A DNA stretch of 64,000 nucleotides from Margaritispora aquatica. Its lineage: Eukaryota; Ascomycota; Leotiomycetes; Helotiales; Discinellaceae. Of the stretch, positions 11,297 to 23,500 are shown in pieces. The stretch lies in contig VJWN01000013.1 in NCBI GenBank assembly GCA_007644065.1, forward strand, positions 310,001 to 374,000. The letters run 5' to 3'. A program made the position numbers and the translations under genes. How positions within the stretch are numbered: the first letter of the stretch is position 1; the number at the start of each line of letters is the position of its first letter. The notes under the pieces were generated by a model. That model was given only the letters and a program-made list of their open reading frames with translations. It ran no database searches and had not been told where the DNA came from.

Positions 11297-12559
11297 CTAG
11301 AACCCCTTAGCCGCCAACCACGTATGGGCGACCGCAAAGCCCAGCTGCGCACGGTAATGGTACTGCCAGCAATGGCCCACATTGGGAAGCGAGTACGCAT
11401 CAACGCAGCTGGACGCGGGATACAGCGGACTCGTCGTCGCAGCCAGGGTAGGCGACCATCCGCCCGCGCCGCATGTTATCCCGGCCGCGGTCTCGGGACA
11501 GAAGCAGTAGTCTTTTTCGCCGGCGAGGAGGAGCACCGGGCCTTTGAAGTTCGTGGCTGTGAGGGCTGGGAGGTTCGATGTGTAGACTTTGGAGAGAGTG
11601 GGTTAGTGTTTGAGACGCCGGTATGTACTTGATAGGCAGCAGAGGAACTTACTCTCACCAAGCGAGACAGTGCCACGCGTGTTGCGATCGAGAGTCGCAA
11701 GCGCGAGGTCGAAGTTGTTCGCGTAGTAGAATAGCTCCAGTCCAATGGTAGAGTTGTTGATCACCAGGTACGCCTGACTCAAATTCCCAAACCTCACCGG
11801 CTCGACCAACGCCGCCGGGTACAACGCTAGAGACAACTGCGACACGATCAACTCCGTGGCATTTGGCGACCAGCCCGTCAGCACCGCAGCATTGACATCG
11901 GTTGGATACAGTGCGTTCAGCTTGTGACCTAAGATCGAGCCGAAGCTATGACCGACGTAGATGATTTTCTTGAACTTCTTGTTGATGCCTGCACTGGACA
12001 GCAAGGTACCGGCACGCGCAGCGAGGATCAGTTTGTGGATAGTTTCGACTTCGGCGTTGACTTGCACCTCGGTGAGGGGGTTGGGATGCGAGGAGAGACC
12101 GTTGCCGAGACGGTCGATGGAGAGGGTCGGGTAGGCGAGCGTGGAGGCATAAGCGATCCAGCTGTAATTGTTGCCTTGGTAGCCTTGACCTGGGGGACCG
12201 GCGCCGGACCAGTCTATTGGAAGTAAGTAGATGCATTTGAACCTGAGCTAGGTAGTGTGTGGGATCGACTTACAGTTTCGCGTGTAAGTGATACCATGGA
12301 CCAGTACCTGCAGAGTGGTGGATCGTAACTTCAGGGCTGGTTCGCAGTAGCGAGCTCCGATGCTGTAGTTTCCTGCAACTTGAACGGTGTTTGGGATGCC
12401 GTTGGTGTAAGTGAAAGGGATCACGTAGTCTGTTGCATTTATGCTGACTGGAATGAGGAGATCGGTGCAAGTCATGCCCAGGGTACGCTCTGTGAGAGGA
12501 GAACCGAGAGCTGGGGCTGCTACGGCCAAGGCGAGGAGAGATTTGGCGAACTTCATCAT
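11297..12559 (-). CDS. Secreted alpha/beta hydrolase
   Basis: Exons (minus strand) 12559-12274, 12213-11653 and 11586-11297 give 378 residues. Introns of 60 and 66 nt have GTAAGT donors and TAG/AAG acceptors. The N-terminus is a clear secretion signal (two Met, Lys, then a Leu/Ala-rich core ending near APALGSP). An oxyanion-type HG lies in VLVHG, the nucleophile elbow is GHSFGS, the likely acid is Asp in LLLAGEKDYCF, and the catalytic His is in LPNVGHCWQYH near the C-terminus. Several Asn-X-Ser/Thr sites and Cys residues suit an extracellular glycoprotein. The substrate cannot be told: carboxylesterases, lipases and lactonases share this fold. Unspliced reading frames break at both introns, while spliced frames join cleanly. 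The start uses the first of two adjacent ATG codons. Confidence 0.88.
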
Positions 12560-15500
12560 TCTCGAACCCACCTATTAGATTAACAGATATAGGAAGAAGA
12601 AGAACAATAAGAGAAGAATGAGTTTCAACTAAGCTGATCAAAAGCTTTCCTTTGGAGCAGACATTGATCTTCTTAAAGGCAAGCTACCGGTTGTCAACTC
12701 CTTCAAGCACAGATCATCTCGCGAATTTGGTAATGCGGATTTTCTTTTGCCAACCGGTAGCTTGGCCGCAAATGATTACATGTTGGCGGGAGTCTCCCTG
12801 GTCTGAATTCATCGAGGTGCAGCATTCCAGAGTGTAGTTTGGACAACTGTGGAGTGTTAAAAACCCCCCATTTAGACTCTCTAGACGAACGAGCATGTAC
12901 CAGGACCCATTCGTCCCGTTCCGGAGGAGAAACACTGTCTCTATTGTGAGAGCTTGGTGATGCTTCCGTGGGGCGTACCATTTTTGACACCCACACATCA
13001 ATACCTCCCTCACCTTTCTCAGAAGTCTGAAGTCTCCCAGGGGGCATTCGGCAAGGGCGCACGTTCAATGGCAGAGATGAGCTTGCCATATGCCGGTCCC
13101 TGTAGACTCTAGACTGGCGAGAAACGGCGAGTATAAATGGGTGTTGGTGCGGAGATCTAGGTTCAATTGTGGGCCCGGTATGATTAATCGTCTATTTAAT
13201 GTCCGCACCCTTTACGGTTGTACTTGCGAAACAAACGGTGATGGTGTGGCAGGTCAGCATGCACTCTATTTTCTACACATGGCATGGCATGGTTTATTTT
13301 CCGTGCTGATTTGACAGGTTGTGTGGACCCGTCTTCTCCCTTACAGCTTGTCTACACCAAAGCCTGGGAGATGCTGTCTGTCTAATACGCTTGACATGTC
13401 CTCAGTGGTGAGAGGATAATGTGATAAGGTATGAAGCGAGAGAAGTGAGCCAATTTATTTTCAACAAACACGGTCCCTTTCCAAAGAGGTCTAGGTTGCG
13501 AAAATGATCTCCATTGCATGCATTTGACATGCTGCTAAGCGAGTTTGTCTTGGCGAAATTTGACCCAAGGCTAATGTCCGGCTCAACGACTACGTAGAAT
13601 CAGTCACCAATTGCTGGTTCTTATATGATCTCGTTAGAAATACAAGAGAGTAATGAAAATTTCTGGTCTGTATGAGTTTCAAATCTTGCCCGGTGTCCAA
13701 AATACGATGCAGGTATTCATATTCCCACCCCTAGTCTCCTTCATCAACCCTCACTTGATTGAGTTGGGGAATCATCACTTCAACACCAATCCACCAACTC
13801 GCTAGTCTCGGAGAAAGTGGCAAAGGGCCGCTTGTTGGTTATTATTAGTATTCATCAAGATCTGCATGCGCTATGAGATGTTATAATTTCCAAGGCGTCG
13901 CCCACTTCGGTGTTGTTGTCTAAGAAGGCGGCACAATGGTCGAAAATGAGAAGTGAGGATGCAGAGTAGTCGAAACGATCTGTCACGAAAGAGACAGAGC
14001 AAATAGAAGGTAGGAGAGGTAAGGGGGGTAAGGGAGGCAAGATGCGGAACTCGAAAGTTATGATTATAGGTACTTGATCCACGAATTTCCAACCTCAAAT
14101 CACCAGAAGTGTGCAGTAACAGATGGATAGCAATGATTCCTCTGACTTCTAACTACCACCTGTTACAAAATGCTGGGCTCTTGAGGTAGAGTACAAATGA
14201 TAACTGATCAACGTGCTTCCGACCAGGGATACGCTTTATAGCTTGCGTATAATCAGAAGCCTACCAAGATTTGCGGCTGTTGTTGTCATTCAAACTATAA
14301 TGCCCAGGTTCTGATATATATTTACAATATTAACCCAATCATAGAAGCTGCTAGATTCAAGAAGAGTTCTCTACCTTAATTCATAGGGTATTCTACATTT
14401 AGTTGTGGCATTTAGCCATTGTGATAGAAATTCGATAACCCTTAATTTTCATTCTCGAAGGTCCTAATCTCGTTTCCTGCAAACCAGTTCTTCCCGTCTC
14501 CCTTTCCTTCATGCCTGACGTATCAACGAGTAGTCTCGCTTCTCGACTCCATATCGAGTGATAACGGGAATTGAGAAGTGATCCAAGCTTTTGGTTACGA
14601 CGGAGAGTGGACGTTGACGAAAGAGGTCATTGCAAAATGTGTAATCTGAAGTAGCGAGCTCTCGTCCAACCAAGGGGGATTTGAGTTCACGAATCCACTC
14701 AGAGCTTCACATGTAAAATGCCAACATCAATAAGTAAGAGGTAAGTAGGCGTACTGTTTTGAGCAGATCCAGGTCGGATAAATAGAACCAAACCGAAAAT
14801 ACAGATTAACAGAACTCATGCAATCACAGAGCATATGAACCAGAGACACGATAGGCGAGGCGGGGAAGAAATTGCTACGAAAGATAGCCAATGAGTCAGA
14901 AGCAAGATGGAAGGATGAGGTATATAGATCAAACTATTTAAATCTTGTGCATTCTCATTCTCTCAATTCTATATCGTATATGTCCCAATGTCTATAATCC
15001 TCAACGCCAGAGAGCGAAAAACTACAACTCTATCCCACCAAAAGGTTTCAACCTAAACCTGCCGATATGACGCAAGAATCGCATCTGAAAATTTTCGTTG
15101 GCCAGTTATACGTAGCTATCAACTCAGTCGAGCCTTTTTGACACCACACCACGATGTTTCGGATACAAATAGAACTGTGGTCGAAAATTCCGATACTGTG
15201 CCGTCCTGTCTTAACCCAAAATGCAAACCAAGCAAGCCAAGCATCTCGTGCCATGCAGTGAAAAGTCGTCTCTATACTGACGATTTGCATGTATCCATAT
15301 AACACACAATTGAAGGAAGATGGATGTTGTCCCAATCCAGCTTTGATGGAAGTTCGAGCCATCCGCTGCTATTGTTGCTGATAAGATAGGATGTTGGTGT
15401 CCGTAGCTAGTTGGTTGAAAAGTGTCGTCTGCCTGAGGATGAGGTTGAAGGTTTTCATCCATTGATGCTGGTGTGAAGGGTTTAGGACGTGACTAAAATT

Positions 15501-15905
15501 GGCTCTTCTCAGGGAGTCTTTGGTTCCCAAGCATGAAAGTCGAAATTTCCCATACCAGGGCTCATGCGTGAGATCTGTCGGCTCTGCTCTGTCATTCAAC
15601 AGTTGATCCAGCAGGTCCCTTATCCCTCTACGATTCAATCTGAGCCCCTTCCCTGTTTTCAACTCCCAACTTCCATAGAAACACATTCCATCGCACCCAG
15701 ATGACAGAAAATAAAATCCCAGAACCATCTCACGCCGAAGCTCCTTACATCTCCTCTATACCGTTGCATAGTTCCCAATCTCGTCTATTTCTTTCTCTCT
15801 CTGATACCCAACCCTCTAATCAGTTCCTCTATCCAAACTCCAGCCCCAAGTACTCAAATACCCACCCAACCAACTCCCGAATCCCAAACCCACACCGAAA
15901 AGTTA
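12560..15905. other. Long intergenic region with one inverted repeat
   Basis: About 3.3 kb with no supportable gene. The first few hundred bases are upstream of the hydrolase gene. An imperfect inverted repeat is described separately (12678-12766). The rest carries short chance ORFs. From 15700 to 15905 the plus strand is C/T-rich and could be the leader of the small ORF at 15906. Confidence 0.45.
12678..12766. repeat. Imperfect inverted repeat (about 19-bp arms)
   Basis: The left arm contains AAGCTACCGGTTG at 12681-12693 and the right arm its exact reverse complement, CAACCGGTAGCTT, at 12751-12763. Flanking GGC/GGCC and CAA extend the match to about 19 bp with one gap and one mismatch. The 57-base spacer has no obvious features. 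It could be a stem-loop or a divergent binding site upstream of the hydrolase gene; no target-site duplication was seen. Confidence 0.6.
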
Positions 15906-16187
15906 ATGTCCAACATTAACAAACATCTCCCTCCCCCTGGCCGGCAGCCAGAAATGCGCCCACTGTCTCCAGCACACGATGAAGGCGGCGAAACATCCAT
16001 ACGACAACAAGCACAGCGCGATCGTCTTGATCGCCGTGGAAGCTGGTTTGACCATCTTGAGCTCTTGGATCAGCATATTCTCTCCTGTCGATATCGTGAC
16101 GAAGACGGATGGAGAAAAGTGGTATGTGGTAAAAGGAGAGTCAAGAAAGCTGGGGTGAAAGTAATAGTAGTGATGCTGGATAAATAG
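15906..16187 (+). CDS. Possible small protein, unrecognised
   Basis: An ORF of 93 residues whose first 70 look protein-like: a Pro-rich start (HLPPPGRQPEMRPLSPAHD), then a charged stretch (SIRQQAQRDRLDRRGSWFDH) likely helical, then HLELLDQHILS. The last 20 residues are basic and odd. A GTATGT donor at about 16122 suggests the true 3' end may be spliced, though no strong acceptor is evident. No signal peptide or membrane segment. A pyrimidine-rich leader and an upstream small ORF (15701-15919) precede it. The opposite strand is also open here, so coding status is uncertain. I do not recognise a family. Confidence 0.35.
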   Translation: MSNINKHLPPPGRQPEMRPLSPAHDEGGETSIRQQAQRDRLDRRGSWFDHLELLDQHILSCRYRDEDGWRKVVCGKRRVKKAGVKVIVVMLDK

Positions 16188-19087
16188 AGAGCGTGATCGG
16201 ACACGAGTCGAGTCCTCGTATGAAGTGAAAAGAGAAAGCGTGGTGGAGGCGTAGTAAAAGCTGAGATGATCAGGCTGAAGAGCTGAATGAGTGTGTGGTG
16301 GATGAATCGATAGATTGATAGGTCGAAAATGCGTGTGATTCCTTTTTCTCCCCTTTTCTATGGCCAAGAAAATAAATCCAACAAGCGAACAATTGAACGA
16401 AATAAATAAATAAAATATCGACAGAAAAGATGTGATGGGTGTCGTTGATAAAAGGAGGTGAAAAAGCGGAGCGGTTAAACGTCCCAAACGAGACGTAGAG
16501 GAAGTGAAACCCTTGAAGATCTTAGCAGATAGGAGATGAGGCCACGTTCGAACGCGCAATTCAATGAATTGTTGAGAAAGCCATCGTCATTGTCATTATC
16601 AACTCCCAACTGGACTTTACAAACTTTTTATACCCACAAAGAATGAAAACCCGTAAATACTCAATACGGAGGCTGATGTCCAAAATAGGACGCAAGATGC
16701 GAAACAAGCTTCAACACGATACGGATAAACGAGATACGGAGATCGTCACGCCAAGACATACGAAGGGATATGGAGCAAATTGCGTGTCGTTGTCGGTAGT
16801 TGAGGACCGACCGATGTTACGACGACTCTTCCTCTTCCTCTTACCTACTTTCTAAGTCCCTTATTCTTTTCTCTTGATATTGTCAGTATCATTGGTCTAT
16901 TTTGTATAAAGGACAACCACCCGCTCCCAAGTCATGGTGTTAGTAATACGAAGTTCTGATTCGACATGAATTAATCCCAGACTCATCACGTGTGACCTTG
17001 ACATGGACTTCCTTCGACACTCGATATGAAAGTGAAGTGAGACACGCGAGCGGCAAGATCCGATGCTGTGCCTGTGCTTCCGCTGAGCTGTGTCGATTTG
17101 TCCAGCGTCGTATACATATGTGTACAGTACGGAGGTATGTTGTGGGAAGTGAACACCGCATCTAAGCCATGGAGCATGCCAAGAATAATAATACAAGAAG
17201 AAGCCTTTTCAGAAGCTTGTTGATCGATCTCTTGAGAATGCTTATCCTTACCATGGGTAACGTACCTTTATTGGACTTGTATGTGGGTAGGTATAGGATA
17301 GGTAAAATTTCCTTAGATATTGATGCTGGAGACTCCACTGCTAGCACACTCATGAGGTTGGTAGATGGGATCTAACATAAGATAGGTAGTAGTCTATGTA
17401 ATCTCGTTACCTTACCTAATTCGACTCTGGCGTCAAGATCCTACCTACCTACCTAGTAAGACTTCTACTGCATATCTACACGTCTATCCCAACTAAAATG
17501 AGATAGCTAACGGGAGAGACCTATCGACACTTCACTCACTCTGACATAACATGACATGATCTTACCTTACTAACTCACCTTACTTACCTCTCAGCTCAGT
17601 GACACAATCGAGGGAACTACCAACCCCCCCCCCCCCTTCACCCCCTCCCAAGATTAGCGACATGCATGAGAGAGAGGCTTACCTAGGTATGATGCTGTCC
17701 TGCCTCATCTCGTCTCATCTCGTCTCCTCGTGTTGACAAGCTCATATGCACCACCACCACCGGCGCCAAACACTACCTTACCTACCTTACCCTTACCAGC
17801 CCAACTGGACTGAATAATAAACAATGAAAAGCCCCCCTCAACTCAACACCAGATCCACCTCGTCCTTTCTCACTTTCTCTCTTTGTCTCTTTCATACATA
17901 CATGCCAAAGGTAGACCTCGACTGAGTCACTCACTCACTCACTCACTCACTCACTCACTCACTCACTCACTTACTTACTCACTCACTCACTTACTCACTC
18001 ACTCACTTACTTACTCACTCACTTACTCACTCACTTACTCACTCACTTACTCACTCACATCTTACATCTTACATCTTACATCCTACCAAAAAAAAAGACA
18101 ACAAATCAAAGACAACCATACTCACTCAGCAGCACCAGACTTACACCATCCACCTCAAAAAATGTCTATCTATCTACAGTAATCCATCCATCCATCTATC
18201 CATCCATCTATCTACCTAGATAGGTACCGTAGATCTTCCCCGAATCTTTCATTCCAACGCCCACACCACACCAGGCAACGCCACGCCATGACGGGAGCGG
18301 GTAGACGGGAGGGGAACCAAGAGATCGAAGATTGAGATTGAGATTAAGATCAAGATCAAAAACCTAAAGAGAAAAAGTTCCCCCCCCCAAAAAGGATAAT
18401 GCGGGGAAAATGCTCCTATCCTATCCTGTCTTGCCCTATCCTATTCGGAGTTCAAGGAATCAAGGCAAAATTTCTCGGTGAGATCCCTACCTCTTTTTTT
18501 TTTTAACCCCTCCCCTCCCCGAAATATCCGAGAAGAAGTGTGGGCACACGACAACCAGAAAATCCGGGTTGGTAATACATATAAAGATGGCTTAAGTCCG
18601 GCGACATGCCACGGCTTACATGCACTTACTGTTATAATGCTCGAACATTCCGCTGGCTCTTCGTTCATCCCCCTATCGATACCTCACTCTATGATACTTA
18701 GGTTATGTTTCTTTCTGGAAGATGCATGAAAGCAATTTGTATTTCTGTTCTGCTTCTCTTAAACAAAGAGGTCTAGTGATCTAGACGCAGACTAAAACCC
18801 GCATATACAACGAGACGGAATCCTAACATGGAAAACATCGATCGCCACCCATAAACGCCTATTTTTCTCCAACCAAACTCTACCTGCATCTCTATATGCA
18901 ACCTAAGCGATGTCGCTCATACTCGATCTAGATGTCTAAAAGTCATCCATCTATCCCTTTATGAAGAAAGCAAAGTTTTCTATCCATGCGCCAAACAAAG
19001 TCTATCCTCCAATTGTGGCAGGGCTTCCAACGATGCGAGCGAGTGCCACAACAATCCCTAATCGCAAATAACGAACGTAAGGGGTAT
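16188..19087. other. Repeat-rich intergenic region
   Basis: About 2.9 kb without a supportable gene. It contains dispersed TACCTACC motifs (for example 17436-17455 and 17765-17800), C-runs at about 17626 and 18379, the (CTCA)n microsatellite, an (ATCC)n-type tract at 18182-18210 and an A/T-run near 18495. The last several hundred bases before 19088 are the 3' side of the desaturase gene. Confidence 0.5.
17926..18082 (+). repeat. (TCAC)n microsatellite with (ATCTTAC)n tail
   Basis: From about 17926 to 18058 the sequence is an almost pure TCAC/TTAC tetranucleotide repeat of more than 30 units. TTAC variants appear at increasing frequency towards the 3' end. It is followed by about three copies of ATCTTAC. 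Its apparent Leu-Thr-His-Ser ORF is a by-product of the repeat. Confidence 0.95.
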
Positions 19088-20531
19088 CTAACTCTCAACC
19101 ATCAACGGCAAGTTTGCACGCAATTGTGCGGATTGTGACAAGCGTCTCCGAGCATCCAGGTTTCGGGATGTGGCCATCTTGACGTTCTTCATCTCCTTGA
19201 CCTCCTCCTTGGCACCCGCAGTCAGGTCGATTGGTTGGGTCTCTCCGGGGCGGTTGAAGAGGTTACGGTAGAAGTACACACCACTTCCCTCAGCACCTGC
19301 GGTCTCCTCGACAAACTTGCAAGAACGCTGATTGCGGAAGAATGCAGTCCAGAAAGGAGTCTTGACATCAGCTTGGTAATGCTTGCCCATGACCTTCTTG
19401 ATGTGGATGGAGGCCTCGCCTGCGTGGTAGAAGGGGATTGTGGAGATCAAGTGATGGCAGACGTGGGTGCCAATGATGTCGTGGAAGAGATGGGTATCGA
19501 TGAATCCAAGATCACGATCAATGGTGGCGGTGGCTCCACGAGCAAAGGTCCAGGTCTTGTTATCGTAATGAGGCATGGAAGCGTCGGTGTGCTGGAGGAA
19601 GGTGATGGCAACTACAGGCAAGTTAGTACAGCTAATTTAGTATTGGAGGAGCAAATTTACCAATCCAGTTGTTGACCCACAACCATGGGACACCCCAAAG
19701 CACAATAACGTTCCAGCTTCCAAACATCTGGCCGGCAAGGACAAGACAGGCGATCATGACAGCAACACCAATATCGGAGAGGATGATCAATGGCAACTCA
19801 GCCTTCTTGAAGAACACACTGTCTTCACCAAAGTAGAAGTGCATGATTTTCAATCCAGTTGCACCGTCGTACTTCTGTCCAGTCAAATTCAGGAGCAAGT
19901 ATCCAGGCCATCCAAACAGTTGGTGGACAAGATCGTGCCAGAGAGCAGCAATTGGAGAATCCTCAGCAAGTTCAGCAAACTCGACCATGTTGGCCTCAGC
20001 CTTGGCTCCGAATTGTGTCTTGACCCATGAATCTCTGGTGTGTGGAACGAAAGCAGTATCCTTCTCGATGTTGCCAGTGGCCTTGTGGTGCTGGGAGTGG
20101 GACAAACGCCACGAATGGAAAGGCACCAGCAGGAAGGAATGCATGATCAATCCCATGGTGTAGTTCAGCTTCTTGGACTTGGAGAAAGCGCCATGTCCAC
20201 ATTCGTGTGCCAGAATCCAAATACCGGTGAAGACGAACCCCTGGACGGTTGTGTATGCCACCCAAGCTGCGAAACGGAGGTAGACGTTGGGAATCTTTGG
20301 AATGAAGGTTAGGGCGAGGTAGATGAGGGTTGCGAGGTAGAAGTAATCGCGGACAACGTATGCCATGGATCGAAGAATCGAAGGCTTGAAGCAATGGGCG
20401 GGGATTGCGTCGTGGATTTGCTTCATGGTGAAGGAGGGTAACTCGAACTCATTTCCATGAAGATCGATATGCTTGACCTCCTTGTTGGCCATGGTGGAGG
20501 ACTTATCAGATGCCTTGGTATTGGGAGGCAT
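19088..20531 (-). CDS. FAD2: Delta-12 (omega-6) fatty acid desaturase
   Basis: Exons 20531-19661 and 19611-19088 with a 49-nt intron (GTAAAT donor, TACTAAC branch, TAG acceptor) give 464 residues. Membrane-bound desaturases of this family insert the delta-12 double bond, turning oleic into linoleic acid in the ER, using a di-iron centre held by three His boxes. All three are present: HECGH at about 109-113, HSQHH at about 145-149 and HVCHH at about 340-344. Hydrophobic segments flank the boxes (for example TLIYLALTFIP and IILSDIGVAVMIACLVLAG). Length and box spacing match fungal delta-12 enzymes. A related delta-15 activity cannot be excluded from sequence alone. An intron between boxes 2 and 3 is needed, since the unspliced frame ends soon after it. 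The first ATG (20531) leaves a hydrophilic cytosolic N-terminus. Confidence 0.93.
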
Positions 20532-23500
20532 TTCGTATGTAGGTTAGTGGTAGAGAGGTCGAAGAGGATTTTCTGAAGGAAAGAAAGAAGGGGGAGAGCA
20601 CAATTGATATGTGTGCTGGATCGGGAGCCGGTGGGTGCTAGTCCTAGTTGGAATCCATTACGGTAAGGTAGGTTTAGGATAGGGACTTGGTGTCGTGTCG
20701 ATTTTTGATAATCGGTAAAGGTAGGAGACAAGACAAGACAAGGTAAGGTAGGCTGTGCTGTGTCTTTGGGCTTTGGGGGGGGAAGGGACAATGGGCGGGA
20801 ATGAGTCGATACCTCGTACGGTAACGGTCACAGTTGGTGTGAATTCGTCGTTGCTCTGGCTTGGGCAAGCTGGGTCAAGCTGGGTCTGAGACTCTGGGCA
20901 AGCCAGTTGATTCCAGCAGATCAGCGAAATATCCATATCCCAGGGTTCGTCCCCATTTTATTTTCCTCAACCCTTTTTTTTTTTGAGGGAGAAGCGGACG
21001 GGGACACGGACCATTGACTTGCCCATGCTCCATGGTCCTGACGAGCCATGAAACCAACGAGCAACTTCACATATTCACTTTTTTTTCTTCAAGCAACAAC
21101 AAAAGTCAAGTGAGTGTAACTGCATTATTCAATCAATCAATTGCCAATTGACAATGGGAAGGTACGAGAGAGGGAAGATATAATATTAAGATATAGGTAA
21201 GTGCATAATAATTAATAGGTATGCAACAATTCATCAGGTCGGACAAAACAACACCACTGAGGTACATCTTTTTTCGTTTATCGGATCCTGCACCTTAATT
21301 TTTCCTCTCTCTCTCGCACGCCTTCCACTTCCACTTCGACTTCCACTTCCACATGCCAAATTTATCCGGTTGTCTTCATCCAGACCCAGACACAGACACA
21401 CGCCCCAAGCTCTAGAAGGCTTGGCATTTGGGTTCTCAAAAGTCAGGGTCCTGCATTTTCACGAGTCGTTTCTCCATCTGCCATTGGTCTATACACTCAC
21501 CACCCTCTCCACTCACCAGCTTGGTAGGTTTGGACCTTAATTGTGAATGGCACCATACCGCATCGGATGCAAATCAGGTCTCAGGGGACCCCCTGGTCAA
21601 AATTCCAAAGTTCCAAACCACCACCAAACCACCACCCCAAACGAGCAGGCATGGTTCAAAAATCATACAAGGGTTCGACTAAACGTTGAGAATTTATGTA
21701 CAGGGGGGGTATGTGGGTATGTGGGTGGTGGATTGGAATATCGACCGTGGAGAGGTGGGGGAGAGAGGAGAGACCGGACAGAGGGACAGAGACAGAGACA
21801 AGTCGTTTTCGTCCAAATCAGGAGTTCCATAAAGAGTAAAAAGAGGAAAAGGAGTGTCTTGCCAAAATATGGTTTTGTTTTGACCTCCTTTGTTGGGCGG
21901 GTTACTTTACTTTGCATTTGCCTTGTTTGTGCATACAAAGTTCAAGGCGCATCGTTGTGGTGAGTTAAGTCCTTCCTGACTCTGTTTACTTTTTCCTCTC
22001 CTTTTTCTCTATTCTTTAAACGGTAGGTACCTACCTGCCTAGGTAAGGAAGCACATTTGCCGAAGCACCACCACCTCAGCAAAATAGCTCCATGTCCACC
22101 TCGACGTACTGGACTTGGCTTGAGCAAATCACAACGAATTGTTGGTCCGCGAGTAGGTAAGGTATCAAGTAAAGATTTATCAAGTGATAGATAGGTAAAT
22201 AGATAGACTTGCAGTGCCAAGCAAAGGTGGCCATGCTGTGCTATGCTCGCTATCTCTTAACTCATCCCGAGGGGGTTCTTCAATCTATGAACCTTTTTCT
22301 TGCAATTCGCACTTCCGTATTTCTTACCTTATTTTTCATATCGGATACGCGTACGAGCGTATATACGACTCATTCATTCACCCACCCTCCCCGCTGCAAT
22401 CGACCAAGGGGGTCACGAAAGAAAAGCAACGGAATCAGCTTGTTTGCATGTGTTGTGTGACAATTGGTTGTGTCAAGCATATGCCAGCTCCTTTGGAGCC
22501 TGGGCAGAATGACATGTGAGAGGAGGCGAGTTTCGTTTTGGGCTACTTGACTTCAACCTTCTTTGTACACCGCTAGGCGGGGAAAGAGGGTGGAGACTGT
22601 TAATGCTTCTTAAAGTTGAGAAGGATCATGCACATTGTAATATCTCTTTAGTCATGGTATATCATAATTTGTGACTGTAGTGTTATTTCTTTTATTTTAG
22701 TCAATTCTTACAACGGACATCAAATCCACACAACATTTTGATCGAAGAATTGGTTGGTTGGCTTTCGTCTTTTGATGACCTACGCAACAGGTGTGAATAA
22801 AGTGGTTCAAGTATCACATGGCAATTCACTTGAATATCTTGGCAGTTATATTTCCTTTCTTTGCCCTGTTAAGCTTTGGTTCATACAATCAGTGTTGTCA
22901 TAAATGTCCAGCTATGCGCCTCTATAGCTCGACAGACATGCTGAAAACAACATTTACCTACCTACAACTCCTAAGCATAGATAGCTAGGCACTAGATGGC
23001 ATCCATCATATCAAGACTTGAGAAAAAGATAAAAGATCGAGGGTTAAGTAAGATCACAAGCCACACAGAGAGAATTCTTATTCAAAGACCTCGTTCTATT
23101 TCACAGCATTTACAGGTACTTAGTGAAAATCACAACAATAGAATTTTTCGCAAAGTCAACCGTGCCAAAGCATTTACAACGAGCTTCTACAATCTCATTC
23201 TCCCAATCTCTCGGGAAGTGACGTTCTTCTTGATCAGGCAAATCCATGAAGTCTTTCCAGATTACTATCCATTTTTGTTGTACGCATTTGCACCAAGGAT
23301 TCTTCGTATGCAGTTCGCACTAAAACCAAAATCCAGCCTCAATTCTCAAATGCGATCCAGGTATACGTAATTCCAAGTCCTCGGGCTAAAACACATCACC
23401 ACAATCCCCAGAACCCGACGCTTTCTTTGCTAGAAAAGATCCAGCAGCAAGTTCTTAAAAGCGAGACGGAAAGAGATACAGCAAGGTACGATACGAAATT

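Noticed and set aside
15903..16559. 218-residue minus-strand ORF with hydrophobic parts
   Set aside because: Antisense to the better small-ORF candidate; Ser/Thr/Phe/His-rich composition typical of a purine-rich opposite strand; non-ATG start.
17883..18182. 99-residue ORF with Leu-Thr-His-Ser repeats
   Set aside because: Direct by-product of the (TCAC)n microsatellite.
22996..23370. 124-codon plus-strand ORF
   Set aside because: No recognisable motif, no good context, and lies in A+T-rich repeat-dotted DNA; length alone is weak evidence.
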